From assembly GCA_050732935.1 (NCBI GenBank), contig JBOHRW010000106.1:1-27200 (forward strand): a stretch of 27,200 nt of DNA, given 5' to 3'. Positions 1 through 7,317 of the stretch are shown in pieces (position 1 is the stretch's first letter; each line of letters begins with the position of its first letter). The translations under genes and the position numbers were made by a program. The stretch is from DASRVA01 sp050732935. GTDB taxonomy: Bacteria; Gemmatimonadota; Gemmatimonadetes; JACCXV01; JAHWKZ01. The notes beneath the pieces are model-generated. The model was not told the origin of the DNA and did not search any database. It saw nothing but the letters and a program-made list of their open reading frames with translations.

Positions 1-435
1 CACCGGGGCGTCGATCCGGTTGAAGGCGCTGGCCGTGAGCGGCAGCCATGACGAGGCCGCCACCGATGTCGCCGGCACGTCGATCTCGATCCGCGCCGCG
101 GGGAGAGGATGGACGACGACCGGGACCGACGCGCTCTGGCCCCCGGCGAAGGCCCCGATCACCTGCTCGCCCGGCTGGTAGGCCACGAAGAGCCCGGTCG
201 AGTCCACCGTCCCGATCTCGTAGGAAGTGAACCAGAGGATCGGAACGTCGACGGCCTCGCCTTCGGGACCGTAGGCGGTCGACGTCATGCGGGCCGTGTC
301 TCCGACCGTCACCTCGACCCGCGCGGGCTGGATTTCCAGCCGCGAGACGGGCTGGGTGGTCGTGGCCTCCTGGGCGGCCGCGGGGGCCGCCGCGAGGAAA
401 AGGCCGAGGGCGAGCGTGGGGAACGAGCGTTTCAT
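1..435 (-). CDS. Secreted Ig-like (Big_2-type) domain protein, C-terminus beyond the window
   Basis: The frame stays open from an ATG at 435 to the window edge (145 codons) and has no stop, so only the N-terminus is present. The start is supported by a GGAGG ribosome binding site at 444-448, 8 bases before the ATG. Residues 1-22 form a classic Sec signal peptide ending in AAAPAAAQ. Residues about 30-112 read as one bacterial Ig-like beta-sandwich (ARVEVTVGDTARMTSTAYG, then WFTSYEIGTVDSTGLFVA), the pattern of Big_2/BID_2 domains. A second repeat seems to begin near residue 116 (AARIEIDVPATSVAASSWLP). Such proteins are usually secreted or surface exposed, with Ig-like repeats carrying another domain. 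The function cannot be stated because the rest is missing. The gene is divergent from the cupredoxin operon. Confidence 0.8.
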   Translation of the reverse strand, partial: MKRSFPTLALGLFLAAAPAAAQEATTTQPVSRLEIQPARVEVTVGDTARMTSTAYGPEGEAVDVPILWFTSYEIGTVDSTGLFVAYQPGEQVIGAFAGGQSASVPVVVHPLPAARIEIDVPATSVAASSWLPLTASAFNRIDAPV

Positions 436-559
436 GAATCGGACCTCCGGGAGAATGCGGGGTGGGGGCCTCCGTGATCGGCAGAAACGGTATCGGGTCG
501 GTTCGCCGGGCGCCAGCGCGACCGGGACCCGAGCCCGCCGGGCGGTGTGAGGCGCCGGA

Positions 560-618
560 CCCAGCCACGGTACGAGTGAGCCAATAGCGGCCGATTTGTT
601 GTATAGGGGTGTCGGGGG
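560..618 (+). repeat. Direct repeat, left copy (about 60 bp)
   Basis: This segment is nearly identical to 2411-2470, differing by three substitutions (575, 594 and 612 on this copy) and one inserted G. The repeat covers the promoter-like motif and 16 bases upstream of it, and the two copies bracket the cupredoxin-peroxidase operon. Conservation extends beyond the motif itself, so this looks like a real duplication and not only a shared regulatory site. Confidence 0.85.
576..606 (+). promoter_or_regulatory. Bipartite promoter-like motif, copy 1, upstream of the cupredoxin-peroxidase operon
   Basis: GTGAGCC (576-582), 12 bases, then TTTGTTGTATAG (595-606). Read as a promoter, TGAGCC is a -35 and TGTATA (600-605) a -10, with a 17-base spacer and predicted transcription start near 612. 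The same two blocks with exactly the same spacing recur at 2427-2457 and 6410-6440. It does not look like a housekeeping TTGACA promoter, so the neighbouring ECF sigma factor is a candidate user. That link is inference. Confidence 0.6.
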
Positions 619-674
619 ATCGACAGGTGCGGAAAGGCAGTCTGGGGCACTGCGGGTCGCGCCTGTCCCGATCC
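612..674 (+). promoter_or_regulatory. Structured 5' leader (stem-loop) of the cupredoxin operon
   Basis: GGATCG (617-622) plus ACAGGTGC (623-630) pair with GCGCCTGT (659-666) plus CGATCC (669-674), leaving a two-base CC bulge. An inner hairpin is formed by GCAGT (637-641) and ACTGC (649-653). The structure begins at about the predicted transcript start. Equivalent stem-loops with different sequence follow the other two strong motif copies. Confidence 0.5.
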
Positions 675-721
675 TCGTCTCAACGGTGTTTCGAACCGAT
701 CCAGAAAAGGGAGGTTCAACG

Positions 722-1093
722 ATGCGCAACAAACTTTTGCTTTGCGAGATGTTTCTGATCGTGTTCGTCGCAGGCTGCAGCGGCGATGGGGGAGGAGGGC
801 CCAGCGGCCCGAGTGACCCCGCGCCGGCGACGGCGACCGTCACCACCTCGAACACTCCCCCGCCTCGCTTTATCCCGCTGACGGCCAGGGTGGCGGTGGG
901 GGGTACGGTCACCTGGCAGAACACGTCGCCCGCGCCCAATCTCCACAACATCGTTTGGGCCGGGGGAGCCTTCCCGGCGAGCTCGGACCTCGAAGCGGGG
1001 GACACGCATCAGATCACGTTCGCGCAGGCCGGGGACTTCGACTACCAGTGCCTCGTCCACAATGGGATGACCGGTCGGATCGTGGTCGAGTAG
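722..1093 (+). CDS. Cupredoxin (plastocyanin/amicyanin-like) lipoprotein
   Basis: This 123-residue protein is a small blue-copper electron carrier expected in the periplasm, anchored by lipid. The ATG at 722 follows GGGAGG (709-714) by 7 bases. A lipoprotein signal ends in the lipobox VAGC (Cys19), and a Gly/Pro/Ser-rich linker runs to about residue 40. The cupredoxin fold follows. The type-1 copper ligands are visible: His75 (NLHNIVW), Cys110, His113 and Met116 (YQCLVHNGM), the amicyanin-style C-x2-H-x2-M loop. Family knowledge says such proteins pass single electrons between redox partners. The di-haem peroxidase gene begins 21 bases downstream on the same strand, so this is the likely electron donor or acceptor for that enzyme. 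Expression probably comes from the motif at 576-606. Confidence 0.9.
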   Translation: MRNKLLLCEMFLIVFVAGCSGDGGGGPSGPSDPAPATATVTTSNTPPPRFIPLTARVAVGGTVTWQNTSPAPNLHNIVWAGGAFPASSDLEAGDTHQITFAQAGDFDYQCLVHNGMTGRIVVE

Positions 1094-1114
1094 CCACCGG
1101 CGGCCACTTTCCCG

Positions 1115-2389
1115 ATGACACGTCGGCACAGGACGGGGCCGCTCCTTTCGGGCCTGACGCTCCTTCTCGTCATGGCCGCCTGCGGAGACGGCCCCGCAGG
1201 GCCTCCCGTAGCGGGGCCCGACGATGAGCTGAGGCGGCGCTTCGGGCTGCGGGCCCTGGGCGAGATTCCGTACCCGCCCGACAACCCCCGCCTCCCGGCC
1301 CGCATCGCACTCGGTAGGCTCCTCTTCTCGGACCCCATCCTGAGCGGCGAGAAGGACGTGGCCTGCGGTACGTGCCATCATCCCGGCTTCGGCTTCGCCG
1401 ACGGCCGACAGTTCAGCGCCGGGGTCAGCGGCGTCGGGCTGGGCCCGAACCGGGTCGTCTCCACATCCGCCGTGACCGGCCAGCCGATCGAGCTCGAGCC
1501 ACGCAACTCGCCGACGGTCCTGAATGCCGCCTTCAACGCCGAGGAGACCGGCTTGCCGAGCCACCTCGGCTTTCAATTCTGGGACGGAAGGGTGCAGGGG
1601 CTGGAGGAGCAGGCGCGGGTGCCGATCACCTCCCGCATCGAGATGGCCGGCGACGCCTACCCGGCCGAGGCGGCCCGCGACAGCGTGGTCGCCCGGCTGC
1701 GTGGCATCGCCGAGTACGTCCGGCTGTTTCGGGAAGCGTTTCCCGCGGAGGCGGCGCTATTGACCGGCTCCGAAGTCATCTCCATGGACACCTACGGCCG
1801 GTCGGTCGCCGCCTACGAGCGCGAGCTGGTGACCCGGAACTCGGCCTTCGACCGCTACGCGCGGGGAGAGAACGGGGCGCTGACGCAAGAGCAGAAGCTG
1901 GGGCTGGAGCTCTTCTTCACCAAGGCCGGGTGTGCCTCCTGCCACGGCGGACCCATGTTCAGCGACTTCCGCTTCCACGTCCTCGGCGTCCCGCAGGAGG
2001 GTGGCGGCAAGGCCGTCATCCCCGGCGACGATACGGGGCGCGAGGAGCACACCTCGAGCGCCGCGGACCGGTATGCCTTCCGCACGCCGACCCTGCGGAA
2101 CGTGGAGCTGACCGCTCCCTACATGCACGACGGCGTGTTCACGACCCTGGAGGAGGTGGTGCGCTTCTACGACCAGGGCGTGCGGCCGCGGCATACCGCC
2201 GTCCCGGACGCGCTCGTGGACCCTCTGGTACGAGACCCCTTGCTGCTCACCGACGAGGAAGTCCAGGCGATCCTGGAGTTCATGAGGGCGCTCACCGACC
2301 CCGGCACGGCGCTGGACCCGGCGCTCCTCATCGTCCCGGAGTCGGTTCCCAGCGGCCTGGAACCCCTGTTCGGCGTGAAGGCTCCCTGA
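1115..2389 (+). CDS. Di-haem cytochrome c peroxidase family lipoprotein (CcpA/MauG-like)
   Basis: The 424-residue product has a lipoprotein signal (LLLVMAAC, Cys23) and two c-type haem-binding motifs, CGTCH at 84-88 and CASCH at 273-277. This is the order and spacing of bacterial di-haem peroxidases, which reduce hydrogen peroxide in the periplasm using electrons from a small cytochrome or cupredoxin. Other family hallmarks are ALGRLLFSDPILS after the linker, RNSPTVLNAAF and FWDGRV between the haems, and FRTPTLRNVELTAPYMHDGVF near the C-terminus. The gene lies 21 bases after the cupredoxin, with no clear ribosome binding site, so translation may be coupled. It could instead be a MauG-like protein-modifying enzyme, since this family is broad. 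Membership is sure; the exact substrate is not. Confidence 0.9.
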   Translation: MTRRHRTGPLLSGLTLLLVMAACGDGPAGPPVAGPDDELRRRFGLRALGEIPYPPDNPRLPARIALGRLLFSDPILSGEKDVACGTCHHPGFGFADGRQFSAGVSGVGLGPNRVVSTSAVTGQPIELEPRNSPTVLNAAFNAEETGLPSHLGFQFWDGRVQGLEEQARVPITSRIEMAGDAYPAEAARDSVVARLRGIAEYVRLFREAFPAEAALLTGSEVISMDTYGRSVAAYERELVTRNSAFDRYARGENGALTQEQKLGLELFFTKAGCASCHGGPMFSDFRFHVLGVPQEGGGKAVIPGDDTGREEHTSSAADRYAFRTPTLRNVELTAPYMHDGVFTTLEEVVRFYDQGVRPRHTAVPDALVDPLVRDPLLLTDEEVQAILEFMRALTDPGTALDPALLIVPESVPSGLEPLFGVKAP

Positions 2390-2410
2390 GGTTCCCGCCA
2401 CACCAGTCAC

Positions 2411-2470
2411 CCCAGCCACGGTACGGGTGAGCCAATAGCGGCCGGTTTGTTGTATAGGGGGTGCCGGGGG
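2411..2470 (+). repeat. Direct repeat, right copy (about 60 bp)
   Basis: Second copy of the segment at 560-618, in the same orientation and just after the peroxidase stop codon. With the left copy it flanks the two-gene cupredoxin-peroxidase module, about 1.85 kb apart. Confidence 0.85.
2427..2457 (+). promoter_or_regulatory. Bipartite promoter-like motif, copy 2 (orphan)
   Basis: GTGAGCC (2427-2433), 12 bases, TTTGTTGTATAG (2446-2457). There is no + strand gene downstream: transcription from here would enter the kinase gene in antisense, about 70 bases on. It is either a promoter for a small or antisense RNA, or a leftover of the repeat duplication. Confidence 0.5.
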
Positions 2471-2525
2471 AGAGAACAGGCCGTGTGAATGGCCTGGCGG
2501 CTCAGAATGGCCTGTCCCCCGGCAC
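2461..2525 (+). ncRNA. Strong stem-loop: candidate small RNA, or shared 3' end of the two convergent operons
   Basis: GTGCCGGGGG (2461-2470) and ACAGGCC (2476-2482) pair with GGCCTGT (2509-2515) and CCCCCGGCAC (2516-2525). This gives 17 base pairs with a five-base AGAGA bulge. The hairpin starts at the predicted start site of the orphan motif copy, so it could be the body of a short RNA. It also ends 3 bases before the kinase stop codon, so it may serve as a transcript end for the convergent genes. No T run follows on either strand, which argues against a classic intrinsic terminator. Confidence 0.4.
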
Positions 2526-2528
2526 TGG

Positions 2529-5500
2529 CTAGTCCTCGGCGCCCGACAGCCGCGTTATTGCCTGGCGGGCCTCGTCGACCAGGGGCTGCAGCTCGGGATC
2601 GGCGTTCCGCCAGGCTTGGATGACGAACTCGTAGGCCTCCACGGCCTCGGCGGTCCGACCGGTCCGCTCGTAGATCCGACCGAGGTACAGATAGGCCGGC
2701 GGCTCATGTAAGTTCCAACGCGCTCGGAACGCCCTTTCCGCCAAGTCCCATCGGCCGAGCTCGAACGCCAGCTGGCCCACGTACCACACCACCCAGCTCG
2801 CACCGGTGTGGCTCGAGAGAAGGCTCTCGAAGCTGCTGAGCGCCTCCGCCTTCCGGCCCCGTCTCCAGAGCCCGTGCGCCTCGGCCTCGAGAACGGTTCG
2901 GTTCCACTGCCGGGCGCTCGCCGTGTCGCCCGCGGCGAGCTCCTTCCTTGCCCTCTCCCGGGCGTGGGAGAGAAGCGCGGCGTGCTCGCTCCACCGGCCG
3001 CGTCCGGTGGCGTAGGCGACGGCGCAGGTCACCCAGATCGGGCTGTCGAACGCGGAGCTGTCGGCGGAGCTCGGGGAGAGCGTCTCTTCCAGGATCTCGG
3101 CCGGCACGGGGAGGCCCAGGACGGACAGCTGCAGGGGCCCGCACCAGCGGACGTTTGCCGACATCAGGGGGTCATCGAGGCTGCTGAGGGCCTCGCGGAC
3201 TTGCCCGTCCACTGCACCCACATCGAGGAAGCGTATCCACCGTGGGAGATCACCTTCGTCGTGGAGTCGCGAACCGAAGGCGAGGTACACCGCCTCCCGT
3301 TCCGCAGCGAACCGGGGATGGCGCAAGACGAGGTAGACCGGGATCGCGACCTTGGGATCCAGTGTGTCGAGCGCGGCCCGGGCCCGCGCGCGCCCGTCCG
3401 GGCCGCCGAAGGCGAGCCCGAGCGCGATCCCGCCCGTGTAGGTCCGCTGGCCCTGTGGGGCCAGGCGGCCGTAGGCCTCGAGCTCGCGCGCGATGCGGGC
3501 GCTGTCGGGGCGCCACCCGAACGCCAGGTCGATGAGATGGGCGCGGTAGGGAGCCGACGCCGGCTGGAGCTCGGCGGCGCGCTGGAAAGCACGCTCGGCT
3601 TCCTCCCGCCCCCGCATGGCTCCGGTATGGTGGTAGTAGGCATCTCCCAGCTCGTACCACGCCTCGGCGTCATCCGGGTGCTCGCGGACGATCTCCTCGA
3701 GGGCGGTGATCCCCTCGAGCCATCCCTGCTGGCGGAGTCGCTTGGCCCGGACCAGCCTAGCCTCGCGCGCGGGAAGCCGGTCCGCCAGACCGTGCGCGCG
3801 GTCGAGCATCTCCTGGTACTTGCCAGGGACCCCTCCCTCGTCCCAGCCGTACGCTTCCCCGAGCCTGAAGTAGGCCAGCGCGAACAGCGTATCGGCAGCG
3901 ACCGCGCGCTCCCAGGCCTCGATCGCGCCCAGGAAGTCGGATCGCCGATAACGGACCTCGCCCTCGAGGAAACTCTTGAGCGCGGGCAGCGACCTGGTCG
4001 TGACGCTGGCCAGGTCGATCGTGGGGAGCCTTTCGCGAGCCTCTTCGAACACCACGCGCAGCACCTGCATCCCCAGCCGATCGACGAGGGCGAGGACGCT
4101 GTCGGGCGACCCCTCCACCAGCGCCTTCCCCAGGGACCGACCGCCCTCGAGATCGAAGATGTCGGCCGCGAGCCGGAGCTGGGGTCCGGCGGCCACCGCG
4201 GAGCCGACGAGTGCGTAGCGGGCCTGGGTGCGCCGGGCGATTCCGAGGGCGCGCGTCAGGTCGGCCATCCCGTCTTCTTCTTCGACCTCTTCGTTCCACC
4301 GGGCCAGCACGGTCCGGCTGTCGATCGCGCGGAGACCGCCCGCCCCGTCGAGGCCGGTCGAGAGGAGATCGACCATCCCTTCCCGCCAGATGTCGAGCCC
4401 CTCCCCGTGCACGCTGAAGGGGAGGACTGCGATCGCTGGCGCGGCGCCGGTCGCGTCGGCTGCGGGAACCTGAGAATCGACGTCCCGAATCGAGCGAATC
4501 CCGGAAAAGAGAGCGACCGTGGCGAGCACGCCGACGACGCCCAGGGCCACGCGGCGCGTGGTGGTTCGCGGGATCCACCGGCGCCGGGACGCGAGGGGTT
4601 TGGCCGGGGAACCGGATCGCGCCTGCTCCAGATTGGCGAGCAGCTCCCCGGCGCTCCCATACCGCGTCTCCGGCTTCTTCCCAAGAAGGCTGTCCACGAT
4701 CCGTTGCACCGATTCGGGCGGATCGGGCGCGTGCTTCCGGAGGGGCTCCGGCTCTTCGTGCAGGATGGCCTGGATCAGCGCCCGGTCGTTCCCGCCCCGG
4801 AAGGGCCGCACGCCGGCCAGCATCTCGTAGAGGACGACCCCCAGGGACCACAGGTCCGACCGGCCGTCCAGCGGGTCCCCCCGCGCCTGCTCGGGCGACA
4901 TGTAGGCCACCGTCCCCAGGGTCGCGCCGGGGCGCGTCAAGGTCGCGTCGGCCACCTTGGCCAGGCCGAAGTCGAGCAGCTTGACCGCACCATCGGCGGT
5001 CAGCATGACGTTGCCGGGCTTGACGTCCCGATGGACGATGCCGCGCGCGTGGGCAGCCGCGAGCCCGCGGGCGATCTGGATGGCGATCCCGACCGCCTCT
5101 TCCGGCGGGAGCGGCCCTTGCCGGAGCCGATCCTTCAGCGTCTCGCCCTCGTAGAGGGCCATGGCGATGAACGGCCGGCCGTCGTCGGTCTGGCCGATCT
5201 CGTGGACCGTGCAGACGTTCCCGTGGTCCAGCGCCGCGGCGGCCTTGGCCTCCACCAGGAGCCGTTCTCCGGCATCGAGGCTCGCGCTCAGGTGAGCCGG
5301 CAGGAACTTCAGCGCCACCTCGCGGCCCAAGCGTGTGTCGCGAGCCCGGTAGACGGTTCCCATCCCACCGGCACCGATGCGTCCCAGAATCCGGTAGTGG
5401 CCGATTTCCTGTCCGACCGGCAGGTCCTCGCTCGGCACGGCCAGATCGGTCGAGAGAGCGGGCGAGGGCATCGCCTTCGACAGATTATGGAAGAACCCTT

Positions 5501-5660
5501 CCGCCGCCTCGGTCCGCTCGAGGAGGGAGAGGACCTCGTTCAGCAGCTCGGGGTTGTCATGGCTCGCGTCCTGCACGAAGGCGGCGCGGGCCGCGGGTTG
5601 GAGCTCCCGGGCCCGCGTGTACAGCCGCTCCACCTCCTCGCGTCGGTCCCTCACCGTCAC
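2529..5660 (-). CDS. Transmembrane Ser/Thr protein kinase with C-terminal TPR region
   Basis: This Hanks-type kinase has 1043 residues. The chosen start is GTG at 5660, whose TGA-overlapping position (GTGA) couples it to the sigma factor stop; a much longer open frame upstream is only the shadow of that gene. Residues 1-60 form the short helical leader usual in these kinases. The kinase domain spans about 88-350: glycine loop GAGGMG (96-101), Lys118 in VALK, catalytic HRDVKPGN (210-217), DFG (230-232) and SPEQ (255-258). One membrane helix lies at about 370-388. The extracytoplasmic part begins with a TolB-like region (AIAVLPFSVHGEG) and continues with many TPR-like helices to the C-terminus. 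A kinase next to an ECF sigma factor typically controls that factor by phosphorylation. The sensed signal is unknown; the TPR part would bind a protein partner. Confidence 0.93.
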   Translation of the reverse strand: MTVRDRREEVERLYTRARELQPAARAAFVQDASHDNPELLNEVLSLLERTEAAEGFFHNLSKAMPSPALSTDLAVPSEDLPVGQEIGHYRILGRIGAGGMGTVYRARDTRLGREVALKFLPAHLSASLDAGERLLVEAKAAAALDHGNVCTVHEIGQTDDGRPFIAMALYEGETLKDRLRQGPLPPEEAVGIAIQIARGLAAAHARGIVHRDVKPGNVMLTADGAVKLLDFGLAKVADATLTRPGATLGTVAYMSPEQARGDPLDGRSDLWSLGVVLYEMLAGVRPFRGGNDRALIQAILHEEPEPLRKHAPDPPESVQRIVDSLLGKKPETRYGSAGELLANLEQARSGSPAKPLASRRRWIPRTTTRRVALGVVGVLATVALFSGIRSIRDVDSQVPAADATGAAPAIAVLPFSVHGEGLDIWREGMVDLLSTGLDGAGGLRAIDSRTVLARWNEEVEEEDGMADLTRALGIARRTQARYALVGSAVAAGPQLRLAADIFDLEGGRSLGKALVEGSPDSVLALVDRLGMQVLRVVFEEARERLPTIDLASVTTRSLPALKSFLEGEVRYRRSDFLGAIEAWERAVAADTLFALAYFRLGEAYGWDEGGVPGKYQEMLDRAHGLADRLPAREARLVRAKRLRQQGWLEGITALEEIVREHPDDAEAWYELGDAYYHHTGAMRGREEAERAFQRAAELQPASAPYRAHLIDLAFGWRPDSARIARELEAYGRLAPQGQRTYTGGIALGLAFGGPDGRARARAALDTLDPKVAIPVYLVLRHPRFAAEREAVYLAFGSRLHDEGDLPRWIRFLDVGAVDGQVREALSSLDDPLMSANVRWCGPLQLSVLGLPVPAEILEETLSPSSADSSAFDSPIWVTCAVAYATGRGRWSEHAALLSHARERARKELAAGDTASARQWNRTVLEAEAHGLWRRGRKAEALSSFESLLSSHTGASWVVWYVGQLAFELGRWDLAERAFRARWNLHEPPAYLYLGRIYERTGRTAEAVEAYEFVIQAWRNADPELQPLVDEARQAITRLSGAED

Positions 5661-6283
5661 GGCGATCCCTCGAGCGCTTGTTCGAGATCCCGGTAGAGCC
5701 AGGCCTGGGCCGTCGCCCAGCCCCGTTTCACCGTGGCGGGAGCGATCCCGAGAGCTTCCGACGTGTCCCGGATCGTCATCCCTCCGAAGAATCGGCACTC
5801 GACGATACGGCTCTGCCGCTCGTCGATCGCCGCCAATCGACGCAGTGAGTCGTCCAGCGCGAGCAGCGCTTCGTCCCGGGCCTCCGAGGGATCCTTGGCC
5901 TCGGCGAGGGAGGCTTCGATCTCGTGGAGGGAGACTTGTCGACGCCGGCCGCCCCGCTTCTCGGCCTTCTTCGCTTTGGCATAGTTGATCAGGATCTGCC
6001 GCATGGCTCTGGAGGCCACCGACAGGAAATGGGACCGGCACTGCCAGTCCAGCGCCCCCTGGGCGCTCAGTTTCAGGTAGGTTTCGTGGACGAGGGCCGT
6101 GGCGTTGAGGGTCTCGTCGCCCTGCCAGCGCTGTCTCTGTCGCTCGGCGGCCTGGTGGAGCTCGTCATAGACGAGGGGGAAAAGCTCGTCGAACGCGCCA
6201 GGGTCCCCCGCCTTCAGGTCCTGCAGGAGGCGAGTGACCGTTTCCTGGCGGGGGTCGCTCATTTCCAAGCCGTTGGGCCCCAT
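5657..6283 (-). CDS. ECF-family RNA polymerase sigma factor (TIGR02999/Sig-70_X6-like)
   Basis: This 208-residue sigma factor has region 2 at about 25-105 (FDELFPLVYDELHQAAERQ and ATALVHETYLKL are typical of the kinase-linked ECF group) and region 4 at about 145-203. The region 4 helix-turn-helix reads MTIRDTSEALGIAPATVKRG. The start at 6283 is preceded by AGGAGG (6290-6295) with 6 bases spacing; an internal ATG at 6262 is a weaker alternative. Longer upstream extension is not supported. No anti-sigma factor gene is present. The kinase gene overlaps the stop codon, so the pair is co-transcribed and translationally coupled. By family knowledge, the kinase probably activates the sigma factor by phosphorylation. 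Candidate target promoters are the repeated GTGAGCC-N12-TTTGT motifs on the + strand nearby. Confidence 0.93.
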   Translation of the reverse strand: MGPNGLEMSDPRQETVTRLLQDLKAGDPGAFDELFPLVYDELHQAAERQRQRWQGDETLNATALVHETYLKLSAQGALDWQCRSHFLSVASRAMRQILINYAKAKKAEKRGGRRRQVSLHEIEASLAEAKDPSEARDEALLALDDSLRRLAAIDERQSRIVECRFFGGMTIRDTSEALGIAPATVKRGWATAQAWLYRDLEQALEGSP

Positions 6284-6354
6284 GGCCACCCTCCTGCTCG
6301 AAAATTTGAAGATAACAATGCCTCGTGTTACCGGCACGTGATTCAGCCGCTCGC

Positions 6355-6385
6355 GTGAGCCAGTCCTGAGCCGCTTGCTGTACAG
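6355..6385 (+). promoter_or_regulatory. Weaker copy of the bipartite motif, in tandem with the next one
   Basis: GTGAGCC (6355-6361), 12 bases, CTTGCTGTACAG (6374-6385). The first block is exact, the spacing is exact, and the second block matches the strong copies at 9 of 12 positions. It lies 55 bases upstream of the strong copy at 6410, in the same orientation. Confidence 0.4.
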
Positions 6386-6409
6386 GTAGTAGCGGGACGA
6401 GCGATGTCC

Positions 6410-6440
6410 GTGAGCCGATCGTCGACCGTTTGTCGTAAAC
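6410..6440 (+). promoter_or_regulatory. Bipartite promoter-like motif, copy 3, upstream of the frameshifted lipoprotein gene
   Basis: GTGAGCC (6410-6416), 12 bases, TTTGTCGTAAAC (6429-6440). The 12-base spacer differs in sequence from copies 1 and 2 while both end blocks are kept, as expected for a sigma recognition site and not for a simple duplication. The predicted start of transcription is near 6446. Confidence 0.6.
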
Positions 6441-6444
6441 AACG

Positions 6445-6517
6445 TGCCGGGGTGGGGCGGTGACCGGAGCAGGCCTGGCGGGCTGGATCGAGACCTGCCT
6501 TGCCCCGGACGCCGGCA
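6445..6517 (+). promoter_or_regulatory. Structured 5' leader (three-block stem-loop)
   Basis: TGCCGG (6445-6450) pairs with CCGGCA (6512-6517), GGGGC (6454-6458) with GCCCC (6502-6506), and GCAGG (6469-6473) with CCTGC (6494-6498). The hairpin starts at the predicted transcript start and ends about 19 bases before the ribosome binding site of the next gene. It has the same placement as the stem-loops after the other motif copies but different bases in the arms. Confidence 0.5.
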
Positions 6518-6548
6518 GCTTTCAACAAACCTCGAAGGAGGAATCACG

Positions 6549-7216
6549 ATGCGAAGCGAGCTCTTGGTGTTCGGCATGATCGCGGCGGCCATCCACGTGG
6601 TCGCTTGCGAAGGGATGGATCCTGTGGCGCCGTCGGCGATCGATGACGGCAGCGCGGTCAGCCCCTCCCAGGCTCCCGTGTTCGTCAGTGTGGCGCCGAT
6701 CGGCGAATTCCCGATGAGTGGCTCCGGAATATCGGGCCTGGCCACGCTCACCAGGACCAAGGAAAGCCTGTCGGTCGAGCAGGATTTCTCCGGTCTCACC
6801 GAGGCAACGCCTATACCATCTGGTGGGTCATCTTCGACCGCCCTCAGGGATGTGACGGGAGCTGCGACGCCAGCGACCTGAGTCGCCAGCGCGCCCAGGG
6901 GTCCCTGGTCAATGGAGGCGGTTTCGTAGCGCCTGGAGGTACGGCCTTCTACTCGAGCCAGCTGGCGCGTCACGACGTGGAGGGGAAGCAGGTCTGGGTC
7001 GGAGACCCCTCGGGCGTCGACAACACGTACCGCGCCGAAGTCCACCTGGTTCTTCGCGACCACGGTGTGGCCGAGACAGATCCAGCCGATCTGGCGGTGC
7101 AGACCAGCACCTTCGCCGATTTCTGCAACCTGCCGGATCCGCCCGTCGTGGGTGGCTGCAAGAACGTCGCCGCGGCGGTCTTCGACCGGCCTGACCCGGA
7201 CCGGACAGAGGGCTAG
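6549..7216 (+). pseudogene. Secreted lipoprotein of unknown function, broken by a one-base frameshift
   Basis: The ATG at 6549 is preceded by AGGAGG (6536-6541) with 7 bases spacing. The N-terminus is a lipoprotein-type signal ending in HVVAC (Cys20). In the first frame, good sequence runs to DFSGLTE (codon 6801-6803) and then turns into low-quality sequence with a stop at 6881. In the next frame, convincing sequence starts at 6806 (NAYTIWWVIFDRP) and runs to a TAG at 7214-7216. It includes several Cys residues (CDGSC, FCNLP, GGCKN) and a VFDRPDPD ending. Adding one G in the GAGGC at 6801-6805 would give a single 222-residue protein with a natural LTEGNAYTIWW join. This is either a real one-base deletion or a sequencing error. 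The function is unknown. The gene follows copy 3 of the promoter-like motif. Confidence 0.75.
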
Positions 7217-7234
7217 TAGATTCTGAATCCTGAG

Positions 7235-7271
7235 GTCCCGCGGACGGTGAGGTGTACGCTGTCCGCGGGAC
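7235..7271 (+). terminator. Perfect 11-bp hairpin between two genes
   Basis: GTCCCGCGGAC (7235-7245) pairs perfectly with GTCCGCGGGAC (7261-7271) around a 15-base loop. It lies 19 bases after the stop of the frameshifted lipoprotein gene and 46 bases before the haloperoxidase start. There is no T run, so it may be a Rho-assisted or partial terminator or an RNA-stability element. Confidence 0.45.
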
Positions 7272-7317
7272 GCCAGGCGCCGACCACGGACTGGAACCCG
7301 ACTCGAGGAGCCTTCGC

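Noticed and set aside
2808..5696. Very long open frame on the + strand opposite the kinase
   Set aside because: It mirrors the codon positions of the kinase gene, is rich in Arg, Pro and Gly, and has no family motif; the - strand carries a full kinase.
5661..6041. N-terminal extension of the kinase gene
   Set aside because: The frame remains open upstream only because it overlaps the sigma factor gene; the GTGA overlap at 5660 marks the natural start.
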